9,299 bases of DNA, from assembly GCA_015490215.1 (NCBI GenBank), contig WFYH01000225.1, forward strand, positions 1 through 9,299. Direction: 5' to 3'. Positions 1 through 7,852 of the stretch are shown in pieces; positions within the stretch are counted from its first letter, which is position 1, and every line of letters starts with the position of its first letter. A program made the translations under genes and the position numbers. Below the pieces are notes generated by a model. It saw only the letters and a program-made list of their open reading frames with translations. It did not search any database and had not been told where the DNA came from. The DNA is from Aquificaceae bacterium. Its GTDB lineage: Bacteria; Aquificota; Aquificia; Aquificales; Aquificaceae.

Positions 1-36
1 GATCCTCAGAACCTCCATCACTTCTTTGGGTTTCAT
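1..36 (-). CDS. Start of an unidentified gene, cut by the window edge
   Basis: An ATG on the minus strand at 36-34 overlaps the TGA stop of the antiporter gene (ATGA), and 12 open codons follow to base 1, reading MKPKEVMEVLRI. The ATGA junction is the usual coupled arrangement in this compact genome and appears again at M20/proB, so a fourth gene of the guaB operon probably begins here. No clear ribosome-binding site precedes it, which fits translational coupling. The opening MKPKEVxxxL resembles the first residues of HicA/YcfA-type small proteins, but 12 residues are far too few to assign a family, so the product is left unknown. Confidence 0.5.
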   Translation of the reverse strand, partial: MKPKEVMEVLRI

Positions 37-1262
37 GGCAGGATTGCTAAGGGTCTATAAAAATTATTGACTATAGAGGACCCTGGTTTGCCGATACGCT
101 TTTTCCGGCGGGGTGACCTTCTCTTCTTCTTAGGGGGATAGAAGAAGTCCGCAACCTTTGGAGCGATAACGAACATAAAGCTGCCCACTACTGCGGTGGT
201 GAAAATAAAGGGAATGGTTATGCTCTTTACCGTAGGCTCAAGGGATGAGATTATTACCGAAAACTCACCTCGGGGTACAAAGGAGAGGGAGGTTCTGAGC
301 CTTGCCCTTTTCTTCATACCGTAGACGTATCCCGCTACGTAGGTGGAAACCACCTTCAGGACTATCCCCAAAAGGATAAGGAGAAGAAGGAAGCTCAGGC
401 TTTCTGGAACCACCAGCTCGCTCTCGTAAGCGAAGAAAAAGAAAAACACTCCTATGGAAAGCTCCTTTAGGGAGGAAAGATGCTTTTCTATGTTCTCCGC
501 AACTCTCGTTTCGGGAACAAGCACTCCGAGCAAGAAGGCACCGAGCGCTTCCGAGAGACCCACCTCCTTAAAGGAAACTCCTATCACCATAACGGTTCCC
601 AGCATAAAAAAGATGAAGGTCTCTTCCTCGGAAACTCTATCAAGCCATCCCTGAACCTTAGGGATGACCCACCTGTAGAGGATGTAAAAGCCCGCAAGGA
701 CAAGGAGTATCTTCAAAAGGCTGACGGGCAGGGCTTGTGGTTGGAACCCTCCCAGCTCTTTCATGGGTATAAGAATAGAGAGCAGGATGATGGCAACCAG
801 ATCCTCAAATATGAGTATGCCTATCAGAAGCTCCGCATCTGGAGAAGCCAAGCGCTTGAAGTCCATAAGGAGCTTTGCCACAATTGAGGTGCTGGATGGG
901 TAAAAGACACCCGCTATTATGAGGGAGGTAACGGTATCAAACCCGAAGAGCTTGGCTAAAAAGAATATGGGGAAGAAGTTAAAGAGCAGGTCAACGACTC
1001 CCGGTTTTATCGCATTGACCATGCCCTTGAGTCTTTCAAAGGAATACTCAAGACCTATGAAGAAAAAAAGGAGGATTATACCCGCCTCTTTGAACAGGTA
1101 AAGGAGTTGGGTGCTCTCGTGGGTTATCCAGAGCTTCCCTAAAAAACCCACTATAAGGAAGGAGATTATGGGAGGGACGCTCACCTTCCTCAGTAGGTAG
1201 GCGGAAATAAACATCAAAATGAAGAGGAGGTTTATCTGAAGAAATAGAAAGGGATGCTCCAT
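33..1262 (-). CDS. KhtU-like CPA2 cation/proton antiporter (K+ efflux), membrane subunit
   Basis: This is an inner-membrane monovalent cation:H+ antiporter of the CPA2 (KefB/KefC/KhtU) family, probably extruding K+ in exchange for protons. It has 409 residues with about a dozen hydrophobic segments across residues 8-372. Family landmarks are a FFFIGLEYS segment (67-74), SSTSIVAK (123-130), FED (152-154, equivalent to the FQD ion-site motif of KefC), LGAFLLGVLVPE (240-251) and RGEFSVI (331-337). It stops after the membrane domain: there is no RCK/TrkA_N domain as in KefB/C, only a tail with a strongly basic stretch (KKKRRSPRRKK, 378-388). The gene just upstream (3-nt gap) encodes a separate RCK_C regulator, as in Bacillus KhtT-KhtU, and I infer the two form one system. 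No strong ribosome-binding site is visible, so it is probably coupled to the regulator. Ion specificity (K+ versus Na+) cannot be read from the sequence. Confidence 0.9.
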   Translation of the reverse strand: MEHPFLFLQINLLFILMFISAYLLRKVSVPPIISFLIVGFLGKLWITHESTQLLYLFKEAGIILLFFFIGLEYSFERLKGMVNAIKPGVVDLLFNFFPIFFLAKLFGFDTVTSLIIAGVFYPSSTSIVAKLLMDFKRLASPDAELLIGILIFEDLVAIILLSILIPMKELGGFQPQALPVSLLKILLVLAGFYILYRWVIPKVQGWLDRVSEEETFIFFMLGTVMVIGVSFKEVGLSEALGAFLLGVLVPETRVAENIEKHLSSLKELSIGVFFFFFAYESELVVPESLSFLLLLILLGIVLKVVSTYVAGYVYGMKKRARLRTSLSFVPRGEFSVIISSLEPTVKSITIPFIFTTAVVGSFMFVIAPKVADFFYPPKKKRRSPRRKKRIGKPGSSIVNNFYRPLAILP

Positions 1263-1265
1263 AGC

Positions 1266-1757
1266 TCAGATTGAGCAGTCCCCGCAGAATTCAAGGAACC
1301 TGTTTATCTGCTCCCTTCTGCCCACTATAACAAGGGTATCTCCGCTCAGTATCTTCGTCTCGTAGGGATCGGGGTTTACCAACATGTCCCCGTCCCTGAT
1401 TATTGCCACTATTGAAGTTCCCGTCCTCTTTCTTATCTGGGACTCCGCTATGGTTTTGTTCACAAGGGTTGAACCCTCCCCTATCTTTACCCACTCCATA
1501 ACCATCTCTTTCATGATGAGTTCCATTCTCTCAGGGGCAACGGGTTGATAGGTGGTTCCGGCAAGGAGGAAGCCCAGCTCCTTGGCTTCGTCCTCCGTGA
1601 GGGATATAACGCAGGTGGGTTCTTCCTCGTCCTCTTCAATTATGTATATCTCCCGCCTGCCCGTGTTGTGGATTATCAGGGTCAGCTCTCCTCCCCCGTC
1701 AAGCTCAAGGGTGTATTTCTTCCCTACTCCCGGTAGGTCAATTTCCCTGAACCTCAT
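1266..1757 (-). CDS. KhtT-like RCK_C (TrkA-C) regulatory subunit of the antiporter
   Basis: A soluble cytoplasmic regulator of 163 residues, close to the size of Bacillus KhtT (YhaT). The N-terminal part (about 1-70) opens with REIDLPGVGKKYTLEL, typical of the KhtT N-domain. The C-terminal part (about 77-160) has the RCK_C pattern: IRKRTGTSIVAIIRDG (108-123), NP (128-129), and ILSGDTLVIVGR (136-147). RCK_C domains bind small ligands and gate K+ channels and antiporters; Bacillus KhtT is reported to bind c-di-AMP, but whether this one does cannot be seen. GGAG at 1765-1768 (minus strand), 7 nt before ATG, overlaps the end of guaB and supports this start. It sits 4 nt after guaB and 3 nt before the antiporter. 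The acidic run EEDEEE (41-46) and the C-terminal CGDC (158-161) are local features of unknown role. Confidence 0.88.
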   Translation of the reverse strand: MRFREIDLPGVGKKYTLELDGGGELTLIIHNTGRREIYIIEEDEEEPTCVISLTEDEAKELGFLLAGTTYQPVAPERMELIMKEMVMEWVKIGEGSTLVNKTIAESQIRKRTGTSIVAIIRDGDMLVNPDPYETKILSGDTLVIVGRREQINRFLEFCGDCSI

Positions 1758-1761
1758 GGTT

Positions 1762-3252
<1,491 letters not shown>

Positions 3253-3270
<18 letters not shown>

Positions 3271-4095
3271 CCGGTTCTGGAGCTTTCCAAGGTAAACGAG
3301 GTCAAGAAAATCCTCAGAAAGGCAAAGCTCAACACCGTCTGTGAGGAGTCAAGGTGTCCCAACATATCTGAGTGCTTCGGATCAAGGACCGCCACCTTTA
3401 TGATCCTCGGTGACCGCTGCACGAGGGGTTGCAGTTTCTGCAACGTAAAGCGTGGGGATCCCTTACCTCCAGACCCGCAGGAACCCTACAGGCTCCTGTC
3501 GGCTGTAAAAGCTCTCGGACTCAAGTATGTGGTTATAACCTCTGTGACGAGGGACGACCTCCCCGACGGCGGGGCATCTCAGTTTGCCAAGTGCGTGAGG
3601 ATTCTGAAAGAAAACATCCCAGACGTTAAGGTAGAGGTCCTCATCCCCGACTTTGGTGGAAGCAAGAGGGCTTTGGAGAAGGTCCTTGAAAGCGGACCTG
3701 CGGTTCTGAACCACAACGTGGAGACGGTTCCAAGACTCTACCCCTACGTGAGAAGAGGGGCAAGTTACAAAAGGAGCCTTAAAGTCCTGAAAATGAGCAA
3801 GGAGATAGCCCCCCATATTCCCACCAAGTCCGCCCTTATAGTAGGCTTCGGAGAGACCTTTTCGGAGATAGAGAGAGTTTTGGAGGATCTCAGGAGTGTA
3901 AACTGCGACATCCTCACGGTGGGACAGTATTACCCGCCCTCCCTCAGGCACCACGAGCTGGTTAGATACTACACCGAAGAGGAGTTCAAGAGGATAGAGG
4001 AAACCGCCTATAGGCTGGGCTTTAAATTCGTCGCCTGCGGACCTAATGTTAGAAGTTCCTACAGGGCTTTTGAAGGATTCAGCAAAATTATCTGA
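3253..4095 (+). CDS. lipA: Lipoyl synthase (radical SAM)
   Basis: Inserts two sulfur atoms at C6 and C8 of a protein-bound octanoyl group, making the lipoyl cofactor of 2-oxoacid dehydrogenases, glycine cleavage H protein and related carriers. Both [4Fe-4S] clusters are visible. The sacrificial auxiliary cluster has the Cys30-x4-Cys35-x5-Cys41 motif, and the radical-SAM cluster has Cys56-x3-Cys60-x2-Cys63 in CTRGCSFC. The C-terminal RSSYRAFEG (267-275) supplies the serine ligand of the auxiliary cluster. DDLPDGGASQF (101-111) and LNHNVET (152-158) are family landmarks. It has 280 residues, short to normal for LipA, with little N-terminal extension. ATG at 3253 is the first possible start in the 18-bp gap and no ribosome-binding site precedes it. 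It is the first gene of the lipA > DsrE-like > M20 > proB operon. I see no lipB or lplA nearby. Confidence 0.97.
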
Positions 4096-4102
4096 AGGAG
4101 GT
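4094..4102 (+). promoter_or_regulatory. Strong Shine-Dalgarno site for the DsrE-family gene
   Basis: GAAGGAGGT lies 7 nt before the ATG at 4110 and begins within the lipA stop codon. It is the best ribosome-binding site in the window and fixes the start of the following gene, including its signal peptide. Confidence 0.85.
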
Positions 4103-4109
4103 CAGTAGT

Positions 4110-4553
4110 ATGAGGGGGCTTGTTCTTTCTGGACTTTTGGCCGTATCCTTGGCTCTCGGTCAAGAAGAAAAACCTCTCAAGGCGGTCTTTGACTGTGCGG
4201 TCGGCGATCTGGACTGGATAAGCCTGCGCCTGTCCCTGATAAAGAAGACCGCAGAGAGCCTTATAAAGGAAGGGAAGAGCTACCGTTTTGTGGTGACCAT
4301 CCACTCCCACTGTATACCCGTTGTAAACAAAGACCTCTCGGGGCTTCCTAAAAAGAAGGCGGAAAAGATAAAGTTCATTCAGGAACAGCTCAGAACCCTG
4401 AAGGAGATCTACGAGGTGGACATAAAAGCTTGCGGGATAGCCATGGAAAGGGGCAAGGTAAAGGCGGTTCCTTCCTTCGTGGAGACGGTCCCCAACAGCT
4501 GGATAACCCTTATAGAGCTTCAAAATTCAGGCTACGCCTTTGTGCCTTTCTGA
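4110..4553 (+). CDS. Exported DsrE/F-family protein (COG1416-like), possible sulfur relay
   Basis: A 147-residue protein with a likely signal peptide: Arg2, a hydrophobic core at about 3-16, and an A-L-G cleavage site near residue 17 followed by charged residues. The mature part matches the DsrE/DsrF-like fold. It begins KAVFDCAVGD (24-33), has a central VVTIHSHCIPVV (61-72), and ends with the family pattern DIKACG (104-109), VETVPNS (124-130) and LIELQNSGYAFVPF (134-147). Cysteines are Cys29, Cys68 and Cys108; Cys108 aligns with the active persulfide-carrying position of DsrE-type proteins. Cytoplasmic relatives shuttle sulfur in sulfur oxidation and tRNA thiolation, while exported forms are poorly understood. 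The role is therefore inferred. It lies 14 nt after lipA and 3 nt before the M20 gene, in one operon. Cleavage by signal peptidase I is more likely than lipidation, because no lipobox Cys is present. Confidence 0.85.
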   Translation: MRGLVLSGLLAVSLALGQEEKPLKAVFDCAVGDLDWISLRLSLIKKTAESLIKEGKSYRFVVTIHSHCIPVVNKDLSGLPKKKAEKIKFIQEQLRTLKEIYEVDIKACGIAMERGKVKAVPSFVETVPNSWITLIELQNSGYAFVPF

Positions 4554-4556
4554 GAG

Positions 4557-5612
4557 ATGAAGAGTTCCGAGCTTCTCAAAAAGCTCATCTCCATAAAAAG
4601 CCCTTCGGGAATGGAGCGCCAAATCCAAGAGTTCATAGAGAGGTTCTTTGCAAAGATCGGGATAAAACTGGAAAGGCAGGAGGTGGAAAGGGACAGGTTT
4701 AATCTGTTCTTCAAGGGTAAAGGGGATGTTCTTATCTCCTGCCACGTTGACACGGTCCCGCCAGCAGGTATGAAGGGAGCCTACAGACCCGTAGAAAGAG
4801 ACGGGAGGATATACGGTAGGGGCGCAAGCGATGTAAAGGGGGCGCTTGCCTCCCTGATGGTAGCTGTGGAAACCTTTGTAAAGGAAAGCGAGAGCACGGA
4901 TCTACCCCTCTCCTTAGCCTTTGTAGTTGACGAGGAAACAAACAGCGCTCTCGGATCGCTGAAGATGGCAGAGGTTTTTAAGGGAGAATACAGAACCCTC
5001 GTTCTTGAACCTACCTACGGCAGGCTCTGCACCGCCCAGATGGGAGCCCTTGAGTTCACCCTGAAGGTTCGCTGTCCGAGCGCTCACGGTTCCGAGTTCG
5101 AAAAAGCGGAAAATCCTGTAAAGGTTATGTGGGAGATCCTCGGCACCCTTGAAAGGGAGCTTTCCCGAAAGGTCAACGTGATAATGCTGAGAGGCGGTTC
5201 AAAGCTCTACGCGGTTCCGAAAGAGTGCGAAGCGCTGTTGGAGGTAAAGGTTCTCAAAGGTGAGGATTTTAGATCCCTTGAGGAAAAGATAAAGCAGGTT
5301 CTGAATACCCTTCCCTCGGGATGCTCTGCACAATACCGCCTTGAGGACGGAGAAAACTTCTTAGACTTCCGTTCGGAGGAATTTGCGGATCAGCTTGAAG
5401 AGATCTATCTGAAGGCAAACGGCGAGAGACCCCAAAGGGGTGTTATGCCCTCTTGGACCGATGCGGCTAACTATCACAGGGCTGGTCACAGGTGTGTGGT
5501 GTTCGGTCACGGCAGTCTTATTGACAGCCACACGGACAGGGAAAGCATAAGCATTTTAGAGCTTGAAAGGATGGAAAGGTTCTTCTTGGAGCTTCTTAGG
5601 AGCCTTTCATGA
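4557..5612 (+). CDS. M20-family metallopeptidase/deacylase (ArgE/DapE/CPG2-like)
   Basis: A cytosolic two-zinc hydrolase of the M20 family, which removes acyl groups from amino acids or cleaves small peptides. It has 351 residues, typical of the family. The metal and catalytic residues are present: His63 and Asp65 in CHVDTVPP, Asp92 in GRGASDVKGA (bridging), Glu126-Glu127 in DEET (general base and ligand), Glu151 in LEPT, and His325 in DSHTDRES. SAHGS (175-179) in the lid/dimerisation domain carries the histidine that reaches the partner active site. The substrate is not evident: DapE, ArgE, LysK and carboxypeptidase G2 types share these motifs. Overlap with proB (ATGA) and the M20 fold suggest an amino-acid pathway role, but this is inference. 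Only a weak GAGAG precedes the ATG, 3 nt after the DsrE-like stop, which suggests coupled translation. Confidence 0.93.
   Translation: MKSSELLKKLISIKSPSGMERQIQEFIERFFAKIGIKLERQEVERDRFNLFFKGKGDVLISCHVDTVPPAGMKGAYRPVERDGRIYGRGASDVKGALASLMVAVETFVKESESTDLPLSLAFVVDEETNSALGSLKMAEVFKGEYRTLVLEPTYGRLCTAQMGALEFTLKVRCPSAHGSEFEKAENPVKVMWEILGTLERELSRKVNVIMLRGGSKLYAVPKECEALLEVKVLKGEDFRSLEEKIKQVLNTLPSGCSAQYRLEDGENFLDFRSEEFADQLEEIYLKANGERPQRGVMPSWTDAANYHRAGHRCVVFGHGSLIDSHTDRESISILELERMERFFLELLRSLS
5598..5602 (+). promoter_or_regulatory. Shine-Dalgarno site for proB within the M20 gene
   Basis: AGGAG ends 6 nt before the proB ATG at 5609, inside the last codons of the M20 gene. It supports starting proB at the ATGA overlap. 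Confidence 0.7.
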
Positions 5613-6679
5613 GGTTAGTAGTAAAGATAGGTTCAAACCTTCTTAAAACGGAAGCAGGGGACATAGACCTTACATTCTTGTCAAGGCTCGCCAGCTCGGT
5701 GAAGGATTTGAGAGCAAGGGGTGATGAGGTTCTGATAGTCTCCTCGGGGGCTGTTCTGTGCGGGGCAAAGAAGCTGAACTTCAAAAGCAAACCCGAAGAT
5801 CTGAGGCTCAGGCAGGCTTTGGCTGGTATAGGTCAGGCTTACCTGATGCACCTCTACGATACGGTTTTCTCCAACTACGGACTTACGGTCAGTCAGGTTC
5901 TGCTCACGAGCGACGTTTTCAAAGAGGGAAACGAGGATCGCTTCAGCAACGCCAAGGGTGCCATCGAGGAGATGCTCAGGCTCGGAGCTATTCCCGTAAT
6001 AAACGAAAACGACACGGTGGCGGTGAGCGAACTTATCTTCGGAGACAACGACTACCTTTCCGTATACGTCAGCTACATGGTAGAGGCGGACCTGCTGGTT
6101 ATCCTCTCCTCCGCAGGGGGACTTTTGAACGATAAGGGCGAGGTCATCAAAGAGGTCAGAGACATCAATAGCGTTATGGGTTTTGTCAAAGGAGCTGGAA
6201 GCGAGTTCGGAAGCGGTGGGATGAGAAGCAAGTTAGAAGCCACAAGGCTCGCCCTCTCCATAGGCATACCCGTGGTTATAACGGGGAAGGAGGACGATCT
6301 CAGGAGTGTGAGGGATCTTAAAACCTCGGGGACCCTCTTCAGACCATTGCGCAAAAAACCGAGGAGGAAGCTCCGCCGTATCGCCATGGTTGAAGAACCC
6401 AAGGGAGCCATATTTGTGGACAGGGGTGCAGCGCAGGCTCTCAGGGAGGGTAAGAGCCTCCTTCCTGCGGGCATAATCAAGGTGGAGGGCTTCTTCTCAA
6501 AGGGGGACGTAGTCAGCGTTGTGGACGAAAGGGGTATTGCGGTGGGCAAGGGAAAGGTCAACTTCTCCAGCGAAGAGATAGAAAAGATAAAGGGCAAAAA
6601 AGGTTTTGAAGTGAAAAAGATCTTAAAAACCTCCAAGGAGGAAGTCATCCACAGGGATAATCTTGTTTTATTTCAGTAA
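5609..6679 (+). CDS. proB: Glutamate 5-kinase with C-terminal PUA domain
   Basis: Phosphorylates L-glutamate to gamma-glutamyl phosphate, the first step of proline synthesis, in the cytosol. It has 356 residues, close to the usual length. The amino-acid kinase domain (about 1-250) shows VVKIGSNLL (4-12, Lys6), SSGAV (45-49), INENDTV (131-137) and FGDNDYLS (144-151). SGGMRSK (202-208) includes the lysine of the GxGGMxxK motif. The PUA domain (about 265-340) contains AAQALREGKSLLPAGI (274-289) and GDVVSVVD (299-306). One oddity: where E. coli ProB has LTDQKGLY at the ATP site, this protein has LSSAGGLL (166-173), so the T/S-D pair is S-S and the following segment is shorter. Other catalytic residues are intact, so it is probably active. 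It is the last gene of the lipA operon, overlapping the M20 gene by ATGA. No proA is in view. Confidence 0.95.
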   Translation: MRLVVKIGSNLLKTEAGDIDLTFLSRLASSVKDLRARGDEVLIVSSGAVLCGAKKLNFKSKPEDLRLRQALAGIGQAYLMHLYDTVFSNYGLTVSQVLLTSDVFKEGNEDRFSNAKGAIEEMLRLGAIPVINENDTVAVSELIFGDNDYLSVYVSYMVEADLLVILSSAGGLLNDKGEVIKEVRDINSVMGFVKGAGSEFGSGGMRSKLEATRLALSIGIPVVITGKEDDLRSVRDLKTSGTLFRPLRKKPRRKLRRIAMVEEPKGAIFVDRGAAQALREGKSLLPAGIIKVEGFFSKGDVVSVVDERGIAVGKGKVNFSSEEIEKIKGKKGFEVKKILKTSKEEVIHRDNLVLFQ

Positions 6680-7392
6680 AAGAGCTTGTAGAAAAGGGAG
6701 CCTATATATTCCCGAATTGCTGTAGAAGAGTCTTTAAGCACATCGCTCCTCGGAAATATGCTGTATACCGTATACTTGAGATCGGTTCTAAAATCGGTAG
6801 GATAAGGTTGAACCTTAAGTCCTACCTTTTTGAATATCTCCACAGCCCTTTTCATATGAAAGGCAGAGGTCACAAGGGTAACTTTGGAGCATCCTATCCT
6901 CTGGCATACCTCCTTGGTGTAGAGGGCGTTTTCCCTCGTGTCCCTGCTCCTGTCGTCAATAAAGATCTTCTTCTCGTCCGCCCCTAATTCTTTTAAGACC
7001 CTAAGCATAACCACCGCTTCCGGGACGGTTCCCGTGGCGGATCCCCCTGCCAAGATCAGGGGCAGACCGGTATCTTTATGGAGCTTATACCCCGTTATAA
7101 GCCTCTTGAAGGAGCTACCTTTAAGGTGTCCCGTTCCGTATACCCCGCCCCCGAGCACCACTATGGCATTTCCTTCCACTCTATCGGGAACCGGGTAGAT
7201 CCTCTCCAAGGGTATGTAAAGCAGATCCTTTACAGGTTCGGTGGATATCAGGTAAAGAACCAAAGCGCCTGACAGAGCCAAAAACCTTACCGCTTTGTTC
7301 CTTTTGCTAAGCACCCCGATTACCAGCAAGAGGACAACGAAGATCCCCGGCGGAAGTATGAAGTAGCTTATCAGCTTTTTCAGGAAAAACAT
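6673..7392 (-). CDS. ElyC/YdcF-like DUF218 membrane protein
   Basis: A 239-residue envelope protein with two N-terminal membrane segments (about 8-28 and 36-50) followed by a soluble DUF218 domain (about 75-235). This matches the architecture of E. coli ElyC, an envelope-integrity factor connected with peptidoglycan and lipid-carrier metabolism. DUF218 landmarks are AIVVLGGGV (76-84), LILAGGSATG (112-121), Glu125, SRDTRENA (149-156), VTSAFHMKRA (174-183) and PYPTDF (196-201). Biochemical activity in this family is poorly defined, so no reaction is assigned. It starts 3 nt after the ExbD-type gene with no clear ribosome-binding site and is probably coupled to it. Its stop overlaps the end of proB by 7 bp in convergent orientation. 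SanA or YdcF are alternative family names, but two membrane segments favour the ElyC type. Confidence 0.87.
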   Translation of the reverse strand: MFFLKKLISYFILPPGIFVVLLLVIGVLSKRNKAVRFLALSGALVLYLISTEPVKDLLYIPLERIYPVPDRVEGNAIVVLGGGVYGTGHLKGSSFKRLITGYKLHKDTGLPLILAGGSATGTVPEAVVMLRVLKELGADEKKIFIDDRSRDTRENALYTKEVCQRIGCSKVTLVTSAFHMKRAVEIFKKVGLKVQPYPTDFRTDLKYTVYSIFPRSDVLKDSSTAIREYIGSLFYKLFY

Positions 7393-7395
7393 AGG

Positions 7396-7800
7396 TTATC
7401 TCTTTTTCTTGCGGACCGCAATTATGACGTTTTCAACCCCTGCCTTTTTGGCGCTGTCCATTACAGCCACCACAAGCTTGTGCTTTGCATCTTCATCCGC
7501 TTCAACTATAACGTAAGCGGGTTTCCTGTCCGCAAGCATTCTTTCCACCGTTGCTATGTCTGCGGGCTTTCCTTCAAGAAGGTATTCGCCCTTTTCGGTT
7601 ACCTGAACCCTCAAAGCCCTTATCCTCTGACTTTCCCCTTTCTCCGCCTCGGGGAGCTTGACCGCCAAAAAGGTCAGGGGAGACTGAAAGGCAAGAACCG
7701 CCAAGAACAGAAACACCGCAAGGAGGGTATCAACGAGGGGAACCACGTCTATGTAAGCCCTTTCGTCCGCCCCGAACCTTGCCCTTCTTCTGAGGTTCAT
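7396..7800 (-). CDS. ExbD/TolR-family proton-channel subunit
   Basis: A 134-residue inner-membrane protein of the ExbD/TolR family. ExbB/D and TolQ/R complexes use the proton-motive force to energise outer-membrane transport or envelope constriction. The N-terminal cytoplasmic basic segment (1-16) leads into one membrane helix (about 17-39), IDVVPLVDTLLAVFLFLAV. It carries the family's essential Asp (Asp24 in PLVD), corresponding to Asp25 of ExbD. The periplasmic domain (about 45-130) has the pattern VTEKGEYLLEGKP (67-79) and AYVIVEADEDAKHKLVVAVM (95-114). It ends in a basic KKKR tail. No ExbB/TolQ gene is adjacent: upstream is a divergent gene, so the partner must be elsewhere. It is first in a two-gene unit with the ElyC-like gene. 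A GAGGT lies 13 nt before the ATG, too far for a good ribosome-binding site. Confidence 0.9.
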   Translation of the reverse strand: MNLRRRARFGADERAYIDVVPLVDTLLAVFLFLAVLAFQSPLTFLAVKLPEAEKGESQRIRALRVQVTEKGEYLLEGKPADIATVERMLADRKPAYVIVEADEDAKHKLVVAVMDSAKKAGVENVIIAVRKKKR

Positions 7801-7852
7801 CAGCTTAGATTTTACCTCACAGTTTGCTTAAAAGGAGTTACACTACTTAATC
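7801..7852. promoter_or_regulatory. 52-bp divergent region between the ExbD-type gene and the 418-residue orphan gene
   Basis: This is the largest non-coding stretch in the window. On the minus strand TAAAAT (7814-7809) is a good -10-like hexamer that would start the ExbD transcript at about 7802, almost at its ATG; no convincing -35 is 17 bp away. On the plus strand AAGGAG (7832-7837) is the only Shine-Dalgarno-like sequence before the 7853 ATG, at a long 15-nt spacing. No clear inverted repeat or terminator is visible. Confidence 0.4.

Noticed and set aside
480..887. 135-codon open frame on the plus strand opposite the antiporter
   Set aside because: A shadow of the membrane protein gene; it has no ribosome-binding site and no recognisable motif.
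1266..1757. Separate TrkA-type K+ uptake regulator for the TrkH-like gene
   Set aside because: The protein has only the RCK_C domain, with a KhtT-like N terminus and no Rossmann nucleotide-binding motif, and it is adjacent to the antiporter, not to trkH.
3463..3954. 163-codon open frame on the minus strand opposite lipA
   Set aside because: It is fully inside lipA, whose cluster and C-terminal motifs span the whole region, and has no family features of its own.
6073..6648. 191-codon open frame on the minus strand opposite proB
   Set aside because: It lies entirely within the convincing proB frame, gives a Ser/Leu/Pro-rich product with no motifs, and is a mirror of codon bias.
6696..6713. 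GGGA...TCCC inverted repeat near the proB/ElyC-like junction as a terminator
   Set aside because: Only four base pairs with a 10-nt loop and no U-tract in either direction.
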